A stretch of DNA of 40,201 nucleotides from CAVQNQ01 sp964427655. Lineage in GTDB: Bacteria > Acidobacteriota > Terriglobia > Bryobacterales > Bryobacteraceae. The notes under the pieces were generated by a model, which saw only the letters and a program-made list of their open reading frames with translations, ran no database searches and had not been told where the DNA came from. The position numbers were made by a program, and so were the translations under genes. The DNA lies in assembly GCA_964427655.1 (NCBI GenBank), contig CAYRWE010000018.1:1-40201 (forward strand). The letters run 5' to 3'. Shown here piece by piece: positions 15,868 to 23,628 of the stretch. How positions within the stretch are numbered: position 1 is the first letter of the stretch; every line of letters begins with the position of its first letter.

Positions 15868-16629
15868 TTATTTCGGGGCTTCCAGGCTCTTCAGCTTCTC
15901 GTCGAACGCCGGGTAAGGCAGGGCCCCCACCATCAGCTCGCCATCCACTCCCTCGGGAGTGCTCCGGCCGATCACGAAAGCGGGGGTTCCATCGGCGCCG
16001 ATCTTCATGGCCTCCAGGGTGTCGGTCTGCACGGCGTTCTTGTATTTCTCGCTCTGCACACAGGAGCGGAAGGCGGGCACGTCCATTTTGAGCGTGCCGG
16101 CGAATCCGGCCAGGTTCTCCATATCCAGCTTGTCCGGATTGGCGCCCATCAGGTCGCGCAGCGTCCAGAACTGATTCTGCTCGGCGGCGCAGCGGGCGGC
16201 CTGCGCGGCGCGCAGAGCGTTGGAGTGGAAATCCAGAGGCAGGTCGCGGCTGTAGAAGCGCAGCTTGCCGGTATCCACATAATTCTTTTTGAGATCGGCG
16301 AAGACGGTGGTGTGGAAGCGCTGGCAGAAGGGGCACTGGTAATCGGTGAATTCCACCAGCGTAAGGGGGGCATCCTTGGAGCCGAGCATGTTCACGCCCG
16401 CCAGGTCGAGCTTGGCCCGGGTGGGCGCCGGCGGCTTGGGCGCCTGCGCGGCGTTATTGGCCAACTGGCGTTCGAGCAAACTGCGGATCTGGCGCAGCTC
16501 GTTCAGAATGGCGTCGGCCTGTTCGCGCGTTATGGTTTCTTCTTTAGTTACAGGGACCTGTGCGCCCAGCGGCGCAACCAGGGCCAGCGCCAACAGCGCG
16601 AATATCGTCCCCTGAACCGGCTTTCTCAT
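15868..16629 (-). CDS. exported DsbA-family thioredoxin-fold oxidoreductase
   Basis: The 253-residue product has a signal peptide (MRKPVQGTIFALLALALVAP, cleavage near LGAQ), a helical coiled stretch (about 33-60, QADAILNELRQIRSLLERQL), then a DsbA-like thioredoxin domain. The active site is CPFC at 99-102 after FTDYQ, and the cis-proline loop is DGTPAFVIG. It probably makes or isomerises disulfides outside the cytoplasm. The CPFC form and the preceding coil are typical of the acidobacterial and actinobacterial DsbA/DSBA-like_2 type. The ATG at 16629 is chosen for the signal peptide and the AAGGGG upstream. It converges on hypAB-DUF350 with two bases between stops. Confidence 0.88.
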   Translation of the reverse strand: MRKPVQGTIFALLALALVAPLGAQVPVTKEETITREQADAILNELRQIRSLLERQLANNAAQAPKPPAPTRAKLDLAGVNMLGSKDAPLTLVEFTDYQCPFCQRFHTTVFADLKKNYVDTGKLRFYSRDLPLDFHSNALRAAQAARCAAEQNQFWTLRDLMGANPDKLDMENLAGFAGTLKMDVPAFRSCVQSEKYKNAVQTDTLEAMKIGADGTPAFVIGRSTPEGVDGELMVGALPYPAFDEKLKSLEAPK

Positions 16630-16651
16630 GCAATCCCCTTCCCACAATACA

Positions 16652-16688
16652 GGGCAAGCTAAAGCATGCCCCACGCTTTAGCTTGCCC
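16652..16688. repeat. second copy of the hairpin repeat
   Basis: GGGCAAGCTAAAGC (16652-16665) pairs with GCTTTAGCTTGCCC (16675-16688) around a nine-base loop. The left arm plus loop equals the left arm of the palindrome at 11244; the right arm has lost the GGTGGGGCAT part. It lies between the divergent dsbA-like and alginate-lyase genes. Confidence 0.82.
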
Positions 16689-16756
16689 AAACTCGTTTTT
16701 GATGGGCGGCTAACGAGTATGATAACAGGACGCCCGACCGCGACCGCGCCATTCGA

Positions 16757-16762
16757 TACAAT
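16757..16762 (+). promoter_or_regulatory. -10 box of the alginate-lyase-family gene
   Basis: TACAAT ends six bases before TTG 16769 and nine bases before GTG 16772. No Shine-Dalgarno site is present. Confidence 0.45.
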
Positions 16763-16768
16763 CGCTAC

Positions 16769-17995
16769 TTGGTGAGGATTTTTGCCTTATTGATCGCGAC
16801 CGCTCTGTATCTCCAGGCCGCGGACACCCCCATGACGCTGGTGTCCGAGGACGAGGCCGAGCCGATCCATAGCGCCATTGTCCGAAAAGAAGCGTGGACC
16901 CAGGACGCCGTCCGGCGGCTGCGCACGGAGGCCGACCGGCGCATGCGGGAAGGCCCCTGGACGGTGACGTTCGAGCGGCCTAAGGACCTGGAGATCGACG
17001 CCCACGATTACTATAGCGAGGCGCCCTACTGGTGGCCCGATCCCGAGCATCCCGGCGGCCCTTACATCCACAAGGACGGGCGTGTGAATCCCGACCGCTT
17101 CACGGCCAACCGCAACGCCCTGGACGCCATGTGCGACACCATCCTGACCTTGGGGACGGCGGCCTTCCTGCTGGACGACGAGGCTTACGCTCAGCGCGCC
17201 GCCCGCGTGGTCAACACCTGGTTTATCAACCCCAAAACGCGCATGAACCCCAACCTGGAATTCGCCCAGGCCGTGCCCGAGTTGGACACGGGGCGCCCCG
17301 GCGGAATCATCGAGGGCCGCGTGTTCATTCGCGCTATACAGGGGATGGAGTTCCTGGCTCAGACGCGCGCCTGGGACGCCAAGGACCAGGCCGCCGTCCG
17401 CAAGTGGTTCGAGGAATACCTGCGCTGGCTGACGCAGAGCAAGAACGGCATGGAAGAGCGCCACAGCGGCAACAACCACGCCTCCTGGTGGACCGCGCAG
17501 GTGGCCGCGGTGGCCAGTTTCGTGGAGGATCAGCCGGCCGGGCAGACGGCCTTCCAATGGTACCGGAGCTCGATCTTCCCGCGGCAGATCCGCGCCGATG
17601 GCAGCGCGCCCAGCGAGGAGGCGCGCACGCGCTCGCTCTCCTATTCGGCCTTCAACCTGGAAGCCCTGGCCACCGTCTGCCGCATCGCGCAGGTGCAGGG
17701 AGTGGACCTCTGGTCGGTGAGCGTAAACGGCCGCAGCGGCGGCGGCGCCACCATCGGCACGGCCATCGATTACCTGGAGCCCTATCTCAAGGACCCGCGC
17801 GCGTGGAAGAAGGAGCAGATCACCGAGTTCGCGAACGAGAGTCCGTATTTCCTGGCATTCGCCGGGATGGGCCTGAAGAAGCCCGAATACGTGGAGCTTT
17901 TCCAGAAGCTGGAACACCCGGAAGGGACGTGGTCGAGCCTGCTGGACCTGCTGATCGGCCGCTGGGAAGCCTCCGGCCACCAGACGCGGCACTGA
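16769..17995 (+). CDS. alginate-lyase-family exported protein
   Basis: The product is 407-408 residues. A short signal peptide (RIFALLIATALYLQA) precedes an all-alpha domain of the alginate lyase superfamily (PF05426 type): YYSEAPYWWPDPEHPGGPY, RVNPDRFTANR, the catalytic-type HSGNNHASWW, and RSLSYSAFNLEAL. These correspond to the substrate cleft of the (alpha/alpha)-toroid lyases. It should cleave or bind an acidic polysaccharide outside the cytoplasm by beta-elimination; alginate itself is only the family name. TTG 16769 and GTG 16772 are both possible starts; GTG seems more likely. It stands alone. Confidence 0.85.
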   Translation: MVRIFALLIATALYLQAADTPMTLVSEDEAEPIHSAIVRKEAWTQDAVRRLRTEADRRMREGPWTVTFERPKDLEIDAHDYYSEAPYWWPDPEHPGGPYIHKDGRVNPDRFTANRNALDAMCDTILTLGTAAFLLDDEAYAQRAARVVNTWFINPKTRMNPNLEFAQAVPELDTGRPGGIIEGRVFIRAIQGMEFLAQTRAWDAKDQAAVRKWFEEYLRWLTQSKNGMEERHSGNNHASWWTAQVAAVASFVEDQPAGQTAFQWYRSSIFPRQIRADGSAPSEEARTRSLSYSAFNLEALATVCRIAQVQGVDLWSVSVNGRSGGGATIGTAIDYLEPYLKDPRAWKKEQITEFANESPYFLAFAGMGLKKPEYVELFQKLEHPEGTWSSLLDLLIGRWEASGHQTRH

Positions 17996-18020
17996 AGGCG
18001 GGCGCGGCCCGGATCACGGA

Positions 18021-18500
18021 TCACAGCCGCAGCCGCAGATAAATCGCCCCCGCCGTAGCCTGTTTGGCATGAGGCCCGGTGCGCTCGAAGCCGGTGCGTT
18101 CGTACATGCCGATGGCCCGCTCCATGACCGGCATGGTATCGCCCACCATCTCTTCATACCCGGCCGAACGCGCTTCGGCGATGAGCCACTCGAGGAGTGC
18201 CTTGCCGACGCGCTGGCCCCGGAAGCGCGGACGCACATAAAGACGCTTGGCCTCACACCGGATTGCGTCTATCGGGCGGAGTGCCACGCATCCCGCAGGT
18301 TCACCGCCGGAGAGGGCCAAGGCGAGCCGTCCCTGAGGTGGCCGGTATTGGCCGGGGAGAGCCGCCAATTCCGAGTCAAAGTTCTGGAAGCAAGGCGTGA
18401 AGCCGAAGGAATCCCAATACTCGGTGAAGAGTTCTTTCACGGAGATGAGGTTCTCGGGGGAAAGCGCGGACACGATTACCAGGGTAGCGGGGAGTGGCAT
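18021..18500 (-). CDS. GNAT-family N-acetyltransferase
   Basis: The 159-residue product has the acetyl-CoA-binding motif A as LYVRPRFRGQRVGKALLEWLIAEAR, where RGQRVG is the pyrophosphate loop, preceded by a GCVALRPI strand and followed by YERTGFERTGPH. It should acetylate an amine; the substrate is open. The ATG at 18500 is chosen because the longer frame upstream has no family match and a TACAAC box (18513-18508) lies seven bases away. Confidence 0.82.
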   Translation of the reverse strand: MPLPATLVIVSALSPENLISVKELFTEYWDSFGFTPCFQNFDSELAALPGQYRPPQGRLALALSGGEPAGCVALRPIDAIRCEAKRLYVRPRFRGQRVGKALLEWLIAEARSAGYEEMVGDTMPVMERAIGMYERTGFERTGPHAKQATAGAIYLRLRL

Positions 18501-18628
18501 ATAAAGGGTTGTATCACAGGCGGGGAATGGGGACGGGCCGAGGAGGATAAAGGCAGGAGTATTCGCAGTGGATGAAGTCCGCAATGGGCGCACATATCGC
18601 CAGGAAGCTCCGCACCTACCGAATCGGA

Positions 18629-18634
18629 TAGAAT
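18629..18634 (+). promoter_or_regulatory. -10 box of the GIY-YIG-like gene
   Basis: TAGAAT ends eight bases before the ATG at 18643. No Shine-Dalgarno sequence lies between, consistent with a leaderless transcript. Confidence 0.45.
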
Positions 18635-18642
18635 ACCCCTAA

Positions 18643-19434
18643 ATGGAGCAACCTTCGAATCCAGCCGTCTCTAGTAGCCGTCTGATGCCAGCCAGCCCGA
18701 CGGCGCTTAAGCCACTGATTCTCGAAGCCCTGAAATGTGGCCCGCTTAAACGCAGTGAGATAGTTCTTAAGCTCCGGACACTTGCCCCAGCCGCTGGCTT
18801 CTTCATCGGAGGGCCGACGGGCGTGGGATCGGCCAAGAGAGCTCTCCGTGATCTGCGAAATGACGGGCGGATTTTCAGCCCGCAACCCAAGTACTGGCAG
18901 ATCAGAAATTCTGATGCTCAGATCGAAGCTGAGGTACAGGACGAACTCGACGAGGACACCGTTGATGAGGAAGACGACGGTGACGATTCCCTTGAGGGGA
19001 TGGAAGCCGATACTGCCGCTGGACTCATGATCGAACGCATCATCGGCGAGGGTGCCGAATCGGTTTACCTCTACTATCACGATGCTCACGCCGAAATTGC
19101 AAGGCGCGACGGTCTCGCCGTTTGGGAGTGCAAGGTCGGAAGTACTGCCGGTGCGGTAGACAGTCGAATTATCGGCCAGGGGGCATTGACGTGCTTTCCA
19201 CGTCCCCCGATAATCGGCCTTGTGATCCGCACCGACAACGCGAGGAGCCTTGAACGGCTTTTACATGATGCGCTGGCCCTGGCAGGCAGACGCATAACGG
19301 GTGGTGGTGGGTCGGAGTGGTTTCTGACATCTCCAGATCACCTGGGACGTTGGTATGAGGCCTTCCTGGGGAGCATCTCTATTCTTCGTGACCACCGGGA
19401 GTCGCGGCCACAGGCCCTCTCAAAGCAAACATAG
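18643..19434 (+). CDS. GIY-YIG-like (T5orf172/MUG113 type) protein with N-terminal helical domain
   Basis: The 263-residue protein has three parts. Residues ~18-88 look like a winged helix (ALKPLILEALKCGPLKRSEIVLKLRTL, ALRDLRNDGRIFSP). Residues ~97-122 are a strongly acidic linker. Residues ~138-232 resemble the T5orf172/MUG113 variant of the GIY-YIG nuclease fold: VYLYY (141-145), WECKVGST (161-168, for the KIG motif), Arg175, Glu204 in LERLLH, and GSEWF (223-227). If active it would cut or bind DNA. Base composition is more A/T-rich than its neighbours, suggesting acquisition. The domain call rests on motif order only. Confidence 0.6.
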   Translation: MEQPSNPAVSSSRLMPASPTALKPLILEALKCGPLKRSEIVLKLRTLAPAAGFFIGGPTGVGSAKRALRDLRNDGRIFSPQPKYWQIRNSDAQIEAEVQDELDEDTVDEEDDGDDSLEGMEADTAAGLMIERIIGEGAESVYLYYHDAHAEIARRDGLAVWECKVGSTAGAVDSRIIGQGALTCFPRPPIIGLVIRTDNARSLERLLHDALALAGRRITGGGGSEWFLTSPDHLGRWYEAFLGSISILRDHRESRPQALSKQT

Positions 19435-19550
19435 GAACCCGCCATCGAGCGACAATGTGCGCCAGATGTATTAGCGTGTAATCGCGGGCGAGAAGTGGGC
19501 TGCTGGAAGCATGGACCCGCCCCGCGTCAAGTCAGGACTATTCTGTCCTT

Positions 19551-19589
19551 CTCCGCGTAACCTCCGCGTCTTCGCGTCTCCGCGGTGAG
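19551..19589 (+). repeat. CCGCGTCTTCGCGTCTCCGCGG interspersed repeat
   Basis: The stretch CTCCGCGTAACCTCCGCGTC-TTCGCGTCTCCGCGGTGAG has an internal direct repeat of CTCCGCGT. Related copies lie at 3962-3988 and, inverted, at 27718-27741. It sits ahead of the tryptophanase promoter, outside any gene. Elements of this wording recur between genes in many unrelated bacteria, as I recall; their function is unknown. Confidence 0.7.
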
Positions 19590-19608
19590 TTTCTCCCCCA
19601 ATCTGCCC

Positions 19609-19614
19609 TATAAT
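19609..19614 (+). promoter_or_regulatory. tryptophanase -10 box
   Basis: A consensus TATAAT ends seven bases before the GTG start codon at 19622. There is no room for a Shine-Dalgarno site after the expected transcription start. Confidence 0.55.
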
Positions 19615-19621
19615 CGCCTAC

Positions 19622-20968
19622 GTGCACACCATCATCGAGCCGTTCCGCATCAAGAGCGTCGAGCCGCTGCGGCAGACTTCCCGCAAGGAGCGCGAGCGCT
19701 ACCTCGAAGAGGCCGGCTATAACCTGTTCCGTATCGCGGCGCGTAACATCCTTATCGACCTGCTGACCGATTCGGGGACCAGCGCCATGTCCACCGAGCA
19801 GTGGGCCGCGTTGATGCGCGGCGATGAATCGTATGCCGGAAGCGAGAGCTTCTTCCGGCTCAAGCGCGCGGCCGACGAACTGACCGGCTTCCGACACATG
19901 ATCCCCACGCACCAGGGGCGGGCGGCCGAGCGCATCCTGTTTACCGTGATGTGCAAGGCCGGCGACGTGGTGCCCTCCAACACGCATTTCGATACCACGC
20001 GCGCCAATATCGAATTCATGGGGGCGCGCGCCGTGGACCTGCCGATTCCGGAGGCCGCCGATACCCAGGCGCGCCTCGATTTCAAGGGCAACATGGATGT
20101 CGCCGCCTTCGAGGCGCTCATCGCCGCCGAGGGCGCGGACCGCATTCCGCTCGCCATGCTCACCATCACCAATAACTCCGGCGGCGGCCAGCCCGTCTCC
20201 ATGGCCAATATCGAGGCCGTCAAGCGCGTGGCCGCGCGGCACGGGATTCCGCTCTATCTCGATGCCTGCCGCTTCGCCGAAAACGCCTGGTTCATACGGG
20301 AGCGCGAGCCGGGCTATGGCGACTGGTCCCCCAAACGCATCGCGCAGAAGATGTTTTCGCTGGCCGATGGCTGCACCTTCTCGGCCAAGAAGGACGCCTT
20401 CGCCAACATCGGCGGCTTCCTTTCGACCAACGACGACCGCCTGGCCCAGCAGCAGACCAACCTGCTGATTCTGACCGAGGGCTTCCCGACCTATGGAGGC
20501 CTCGCCGGGCGCGACCTGGACGCCATCGCTACGGGCCTCGAAGAAGTGCTCGATGAGGATTACCTGCGCTACCGCATCATCTCGACCGGATACCTGGGGC
20601 GGCATATCGCCGATCGCGGCGTGCCCATCGTCGAGCCGCCCGGCGGGCACGCTATCTATATCGATGCGGCGCGCATGCTGCCGCACATCCCGCCGGCGCG
20701 GTTTCCGGGGCAGGCGCTGGCCGTCGAGCTATACAGGGAGGCCGGGATACGGTCGGTCGAGATCGGCTCGGTGATGTTCGGGGCGGCCGCGCGGCACGAA
20801 CTGCTGCGCCTGGCCATTCCGCGGCGCGTGTATACGCAGAGCCATATCGATTACGTGGTAGAGGCGATTCTGGAGGTGAATGCGCGCAAGCAGGCGATAC
20901 GCGGCATGGAGATTGTGGAGGAGCCGCCTTTCCTGCGCCACTTCAGCGCGCGTTTCCGGCCGCTATAA
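19622..20968 (+). CDS. tnaA: tryptophanase
   Basis: The 448-residue PLP enzyme is of the tryptophanase / tyrosine phenol-lyase family and would cleave tryptophan to indole, pyruvate and ammonia. Family landmarks are EPFRIKSVEPL, LLTDSGTSAMS, YAGSESF, THQGRAAE, LDACRFAENA and the cofactor lysine Lys257 in TFSAKKDAF. Two positions separate the branches as I recall them: the segment RSVEIGS has Ile where phenol-lyases have Arg (RSMERG), and the tail reads FLRHFSARF with His where phenol-lyases have Phe. Both point to tryptophanase. GTG start; no TnaC-like leader peptide is seen. The stop codon lies within the TATAAT promoter of the following operon. Confidence 0.88.
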   Translation: MHTIIEPFRIKSVEPLRQTSRKERERYLEEAGYNLFRIAARNILIDLLTDSGTSAMSTEQWAALMRGDESYAGSESFFRLKRAADELTGFRHMIPTHQGRAAERILFTVMCKAGDVVPSNTHFDTTRANIEFMGARAVDLPIPEAADTQARLDFKGNMDVAAFEALIAAEGADRIPLAMLTITNNSGGGQPVSMANIEAVKRVAARHGIPLYLDACRFAENAWFIREREPGYGDWSPKRIAQKMFSLADGCTFSAKKDAFANIGGFLSTNDDRLAQQQTNLLILTEGFPTYGGLAGRDLDAIATGLEEVLDEDYLRYRIISTGYLGRHIADRGVPIVEPPGGHAIYIDAARMLPHIPPARFPGQALAVELYREAGIRSVEIGSVMFGAAARHELLRLAIPRRVYTQSHIDYVVEAILEVNARKQAIRGMEIVEEPPFLRHFSARFRPL

Positions 20969-20969
20969 T
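20964..20969 (+). promoter_or_regulatory. promoter of the modBC-fmdE-thiE-like operon
   Basis: TATAAT overlaps the tnaA stop codon and ends 12 bases before the ATG at 20982. The operon may also be read through from tnaA. Confidence 0.5.
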
Positions 20970-20981
20970 TGAAGGTCCTCG

Positions 20982-21443
20982 ATGCTCTGGTTCAGCCTTC
21001 GCGTGGCCGGCGTGGCCACGGCGGCGGCGCTGGCGGTGGGCCCGTGGCTGGCCTGGCTGCTGGCGCGCAAACAGTTCGCGTGGAAGGCGGCGCTGGCCGC
21101 GCTGCTGGGTGCCGCGCTGTTTGTGCCGCCGCCGGTGATCTGCTACTACTTTCTGTGCGTGCTGGAGCGGCGCGGGAGCTTCACCTGGCAGGCCGCGGGG
21201 GCGGCCGCGGCGCTGGCCTCGGTGCCGCTGATGGTGTGGGCGGGGCGCGCGGCGTTCACGCGGCTGGATGCACGGTACGCGAACGCGGCGCGCACGCTGG
21301 GCGCATCGGAATGGCGCGTCTTCTGGGTGGTGGAATTGCCGCTGGCGTACCGCCCCATGCTGCTGGCGGCGGGCCTGGCGGGCGGCCGCGTGCTGGCGGA
21401 GACGCTCGCTACGCTGGCGATTGCGAGCCGGCTGAAGCCATGA
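20982..21443 (+). CDS. ModB-like ABC permease, shortened
   Basis: The 153-residue membrane protein follows molybdate permease ModB: an opening like LKV..A.L...P, FVPPPVICYYFL (for the LVLPPVVVGYLLL segment), TWQAAGAAAALASVPLMVWAGRAAF, and an EAA-type loop NAARTLGASEWRVFWVVELPLA that contacts the ATPase. Compared with a normal ~225-residue ModB it lacks about 14 residues in the middle and the last ~55 residues after the equivalent of GEFGAT, including the final membrane helix. There is no frameshift: it ends cleanly and its stop overlaps the next ATG (ATGA). No periplasmic binding protein gene (modA) is near. Confidence 0.72.
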   Translation: MLWFSLRVAGVATAAALAVGPWLAWLLARKQFAWKAALAALLGAALFVPPPVICYYFLCVLERRGSFTWQAAGAAAALASVPLMVWAGRAAFTRLDARYANAARTLGASEWRVFWVVELPLAYRPMLLAAGLAGGRVLAETLATLAIASRLKP

Positions 21444-22468
21444 CCCACGCGCGCATTGGCAGGAAGATTCCGCCCGGCTTCTCGCTGGACGTGGATTTCG
21501 CCATTGGACCGGGCGTGACGGCCATCTCCGGCCCCACGGGCGCCGGCAAGACGCTGTTGCTCGCGCTGCTGGCGGGCATCGAGCGGCCGGATAGCGGGCG
21601 CATTCTGCTCCAGGACGCCATCCTGTTCGACGCCGCGTCGGGCGTGAACGTGCCGGCGCGGCATCGCGATTGCGCTTACATCGGCCCGGCGGAGGCGCTG
21701 TTTCCGCACATGACGTTGCGGCAGAACCTGCTTTTCGCGGCCCGGCGGCGGCCGCGTTTGGAGCGCCATCGCAAGACCGGCGAAATGCTCGAACGCTTCC
21801 AGCTCACGGCGGCGGCCGGCGAGCGTCCGCGCGAAATCGCAGCCGGGGAGCGCCTGCGCGGCGAGGTGGCGCGCGCGCTGGCCGCCGAGCCGAAACTGCT
21901 GCTCGCAGACGACCGCGGGTGGAGCGAGCCGCTGGTGAACCAGATGCGCGCCGCGGCGGGCTGCCCGATCCTCCTGGTGACGGACGATTTCGACCTGTGC
22001 TGCGCGGCGGCCAACGAGCTGGCGATTTTGAGCGCCGGCCGGATCGCCCAGCGCGGCACGCCGCGGCAGGTGCTGGAGCGGCCCGAATCGCTCGACGTGG
22101 CGCGCATTACGGGCATCCCCAATCTGTTCGCGGCCACCATCGGGGCGCTCGATCCGGGCCACAACCGCAGCCGTCTCGAGATCGAAAACTTCTCGCTCGA
22201 AGGCCCTTACATTCGCGGCCATTTCCGGGGCGACCGGGTGTGGGTGGCGATCCGCCCGGAGAACGTGCGCGTGCTTGCCGGAGATGTGGCGGCGCGACCC
22301 GGCCTGATCGGCGTCGAGCTGCTGCGCGCGGTGCCCCGGTGGAGATCGGTGCGCCTGGAGTTTTCGCACGGCATCTTCGCGGACGTGGCGCACGAGGAGT
22401 TCGCGCGGCGGAAGGATAATAAGAGTTGGCTGGTGGAGTTTCCACCGGAAGCTCTGATCGTCCTCTGA
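21440..22468 (+). CDS. ModC-like ABC ATPase with degenerate catalytic motifs
   Basis: The 342-residue protein has the layout of molybdate ATPase ModC and a C-terminal extension with MOP/TOBE-like segments (VWVAIRPENVRVLAG). Walker A is intact (GPTGAGKT, 31-38). The other motifs are changed: the Q-loop glutamine is Pro83 (YIGPAEALFPH for YVFQ..ALFPH), the LSGGQ signature is IAAGE (133-137), the catalytic glutamate after Walker B is Asp158 (LLLADD), the D-loop SALD is absent in a shortened segment, and the H-loop histidine is Asp182 (LLVTDDFD for LLVTHD). It probably binds ATP but is unlikely to hydrolyse it normally. Coupled to the permease and, three bases on, to the FmdE gene. Confidence 0.78.
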   Translation: MTHARIGRKIPPGFSLDVDFAIGPGVTAISGPTGAGKTLLLALLAGIERPDSGRILLQDAILFDAASGVNVPARHRDCAYIGPAEALFPHMTLRQNLLFAARRRPRLERHRKTGEMLERFQLTAAAGERPREIAAGERLRGEVARALAAEPKLLLADDRGWSEPLVNQMRAAAGCPILLVTDDFDLCCAAANELAILSAGRIAQRGTPRQVLERPESLDVARITGIPNLFAATIGALDPGHNRSRLEIENFSLEGPYIRGHFRGDRVWVAIRPENVRVLAGDVAARPGLIGVELLRAVPRWRSVRLEFSHGIFADVAHEEFARRKDNKSWLVEFPPEALIVL

Positions 22469-22471
22469 TCC

Positions 22472-23059
22472 ATGGCGCTTCGAACTCTCGCCGAATACGA
22501 GGGGCTGGCCGAGACCGCCCACGGCCACCTGTGCGCGGGGCAGATACTGGGAATCCGCATGGCGCTTTATGGCGTGCGGCTTCTGGGCCTGGAGGACCCC
22601 GCGGGTGCGGACCGCAAACGGCTGGTCACGTTCGTCGAGATCGACCGCTGCGCCACCGACGCTATTTCCCTGGTGACCGGCTGCCGGCTGGGCAAGCGCG
22701 CGCTCAAGTTTCGCGATTTCGGAAAGCTCGCGGCCACCTTCTGCGACCTGCGCGAGGACCGCGCCGTGCGCGTGGTGGCGCGCGAGAGCGCCCGCGAACG
22801 GGCTCGCGAGCTGTACCCGGGCGTCGAGAGCTCCGGCCGCAAGCAGACGCTGGCCTACCGCGAGATGCCGGATTGGGAGCTGTTCGATTTCGAATGGGTG
22901 CGCGTGGCTCTGGATGCGCGCGATCTGCCCGGCTCGAAAGTTCCGCGGGTGGCCTGCGCGGAGTGCGGCGAGGCGGTGAATTTCGGGCGCGCCATCGAGA
23001 GCGCCGGCCGCGTGTTGTGCCGAGCCTGCGCCGGCGAACGCTACTACGAGCCGCTCTGA
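22472..23059 (+). CDS. FmdE-family protein with C-terminal zinc finger
   Basis: The 195-residue product matches FmdE (formylmethanofuran dehydrogenase subunit E family): AHGHLCAGQILGIRMA (16-31) with the conserved Cys21, then EIDRCATDAISLVTGCRLGKRALKFRDFGKLAATF. The tail carries a four-cysteine zinc ribbon, CAEC...CRAC. Bacterial FmdE proteins occur without methanofuran enzymes and often next to molybdate/tungstate genes; their job is not settled, but the cysteines suggest metal handling. It starts three bases after the ATPase stop and its own TGA overlaps the next ATG. Confidence 0.82.
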   Translation: MALRTLAEYEGLAETAHGHLCAGQILGIRMALYGVRLLGLEDPAGADRKRLVTFVEIDRCATDAISLVTGCRLGKRALKFRDFGKLAATFCDLREDRAVRVVARESARERARELYPGVESSGRKQTLAYREMPDWELFDFEWVRVALDARDLPGSKVPRVACAECGEAVNFGRAIESAGRVLCRACAGERYYEPL

Positions 23060-23622
23060 TGCTGCGCTACTACATCACCGACCGGCGGGCGGCGGGCGGC
23101 ACGGAGGCGCTTCTGGGAGCGGTGCGCCGCGCGCTCGAACGGGGCATCGAGCGCATCCAGGTACGCGAGAAGGATCTTTCGGCGCGCGAATTATGCGAGC
23201 TGGTGCGCCGCATGGTGGCGCTGCCGAACCCTCACGGGACGCGCATCCTGGTGAACTCGCGCGCGGATATCGCGCTGGCCGCGGGAGCCCACGGCGTCCA
23301 CCTGCCCTCGGATTCGCTCGCCCCGGAGACTCTGCGCGCCATCGCGCCCGCGGGATTCCTGATCGGCATCTCGACGCACTCGGTGGCCGATCTCCGCGCA
23401 GCCGAGCGGCAGGGCGCCGATTTCGCCGTCTTCGGCCCGGTCTTCTTCACCCTCTCCAAGGCCGGCTACGGCGCGCCGCTGGGCCTGGAGCGCCTGCGGG
23501 AGGCCGTGCATTCGGTGAGCATTCCGGTGCTGGCTTTGGGCGGCGTCACGGAGCGCAACGCGTCCGAATGCCTGGCCGCCGGCGCGGCCGGGATCGCGGG
23601 CATTTCCATGTTCCAATCCTGA
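23059..23622 (+). CDS. ThiE/TenI-family thiamine phosphate synthase-like protein
   Basis: The 187-residue TIM-barrel protein shows IQVREKDLSARE (diphosphate/pyrimidine side), ILVNSRADIALAAGAHGVHLPSDS, GISTHS, FGPVFFTLSK and ALGGVTERNASECLAAGAAGIAGISMF. These follow thiamine phosphate synthase ThiE and its relative TenI (thiazole tautomerase). The usual ND-R-x-D-x-A segment is here NSRADIA and the G-Q-D after 'HL' is PSDS, changes seen in the ThiE/TenI-like group, so the reaction is uncertain. The start codon overlaps the fmdE stop (TGATG). Confidence 0.82.
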   Translation: MLRYYITDRRAAGGTEALLGAVRRALERGIERIQVREKDLSARELCELVRRMVALPNPHGTRILVNSRADIALAAGAHGVHLPSDSLAPETLRAIAPAGFLIGISTHSVADLRAAERQGADFAVFGPVFFTLSKAGYGAPLGLERLREAVHSVSIPVLALGGVTERNASECLAAGAAGIAGISMFQS

Positions 23623-23628
23623 CGGTTG

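Noticed and set aside
16787..17992. 401-codon open frame antisense to the alginate-lyase-family gene
   Set aside because: Low-complexity mirror of a well-supported gene; no start site or family match.
20969..21439. N-terminal extension of the ModC-like ATPase to a TTG at 20969
   Set aside because: The extension overlaps the permease in another frame and reads as low-complexity Gly/Ala/Arg. The ATG at 21440 overlaps the permease stop as expected for coupled ABC genes.
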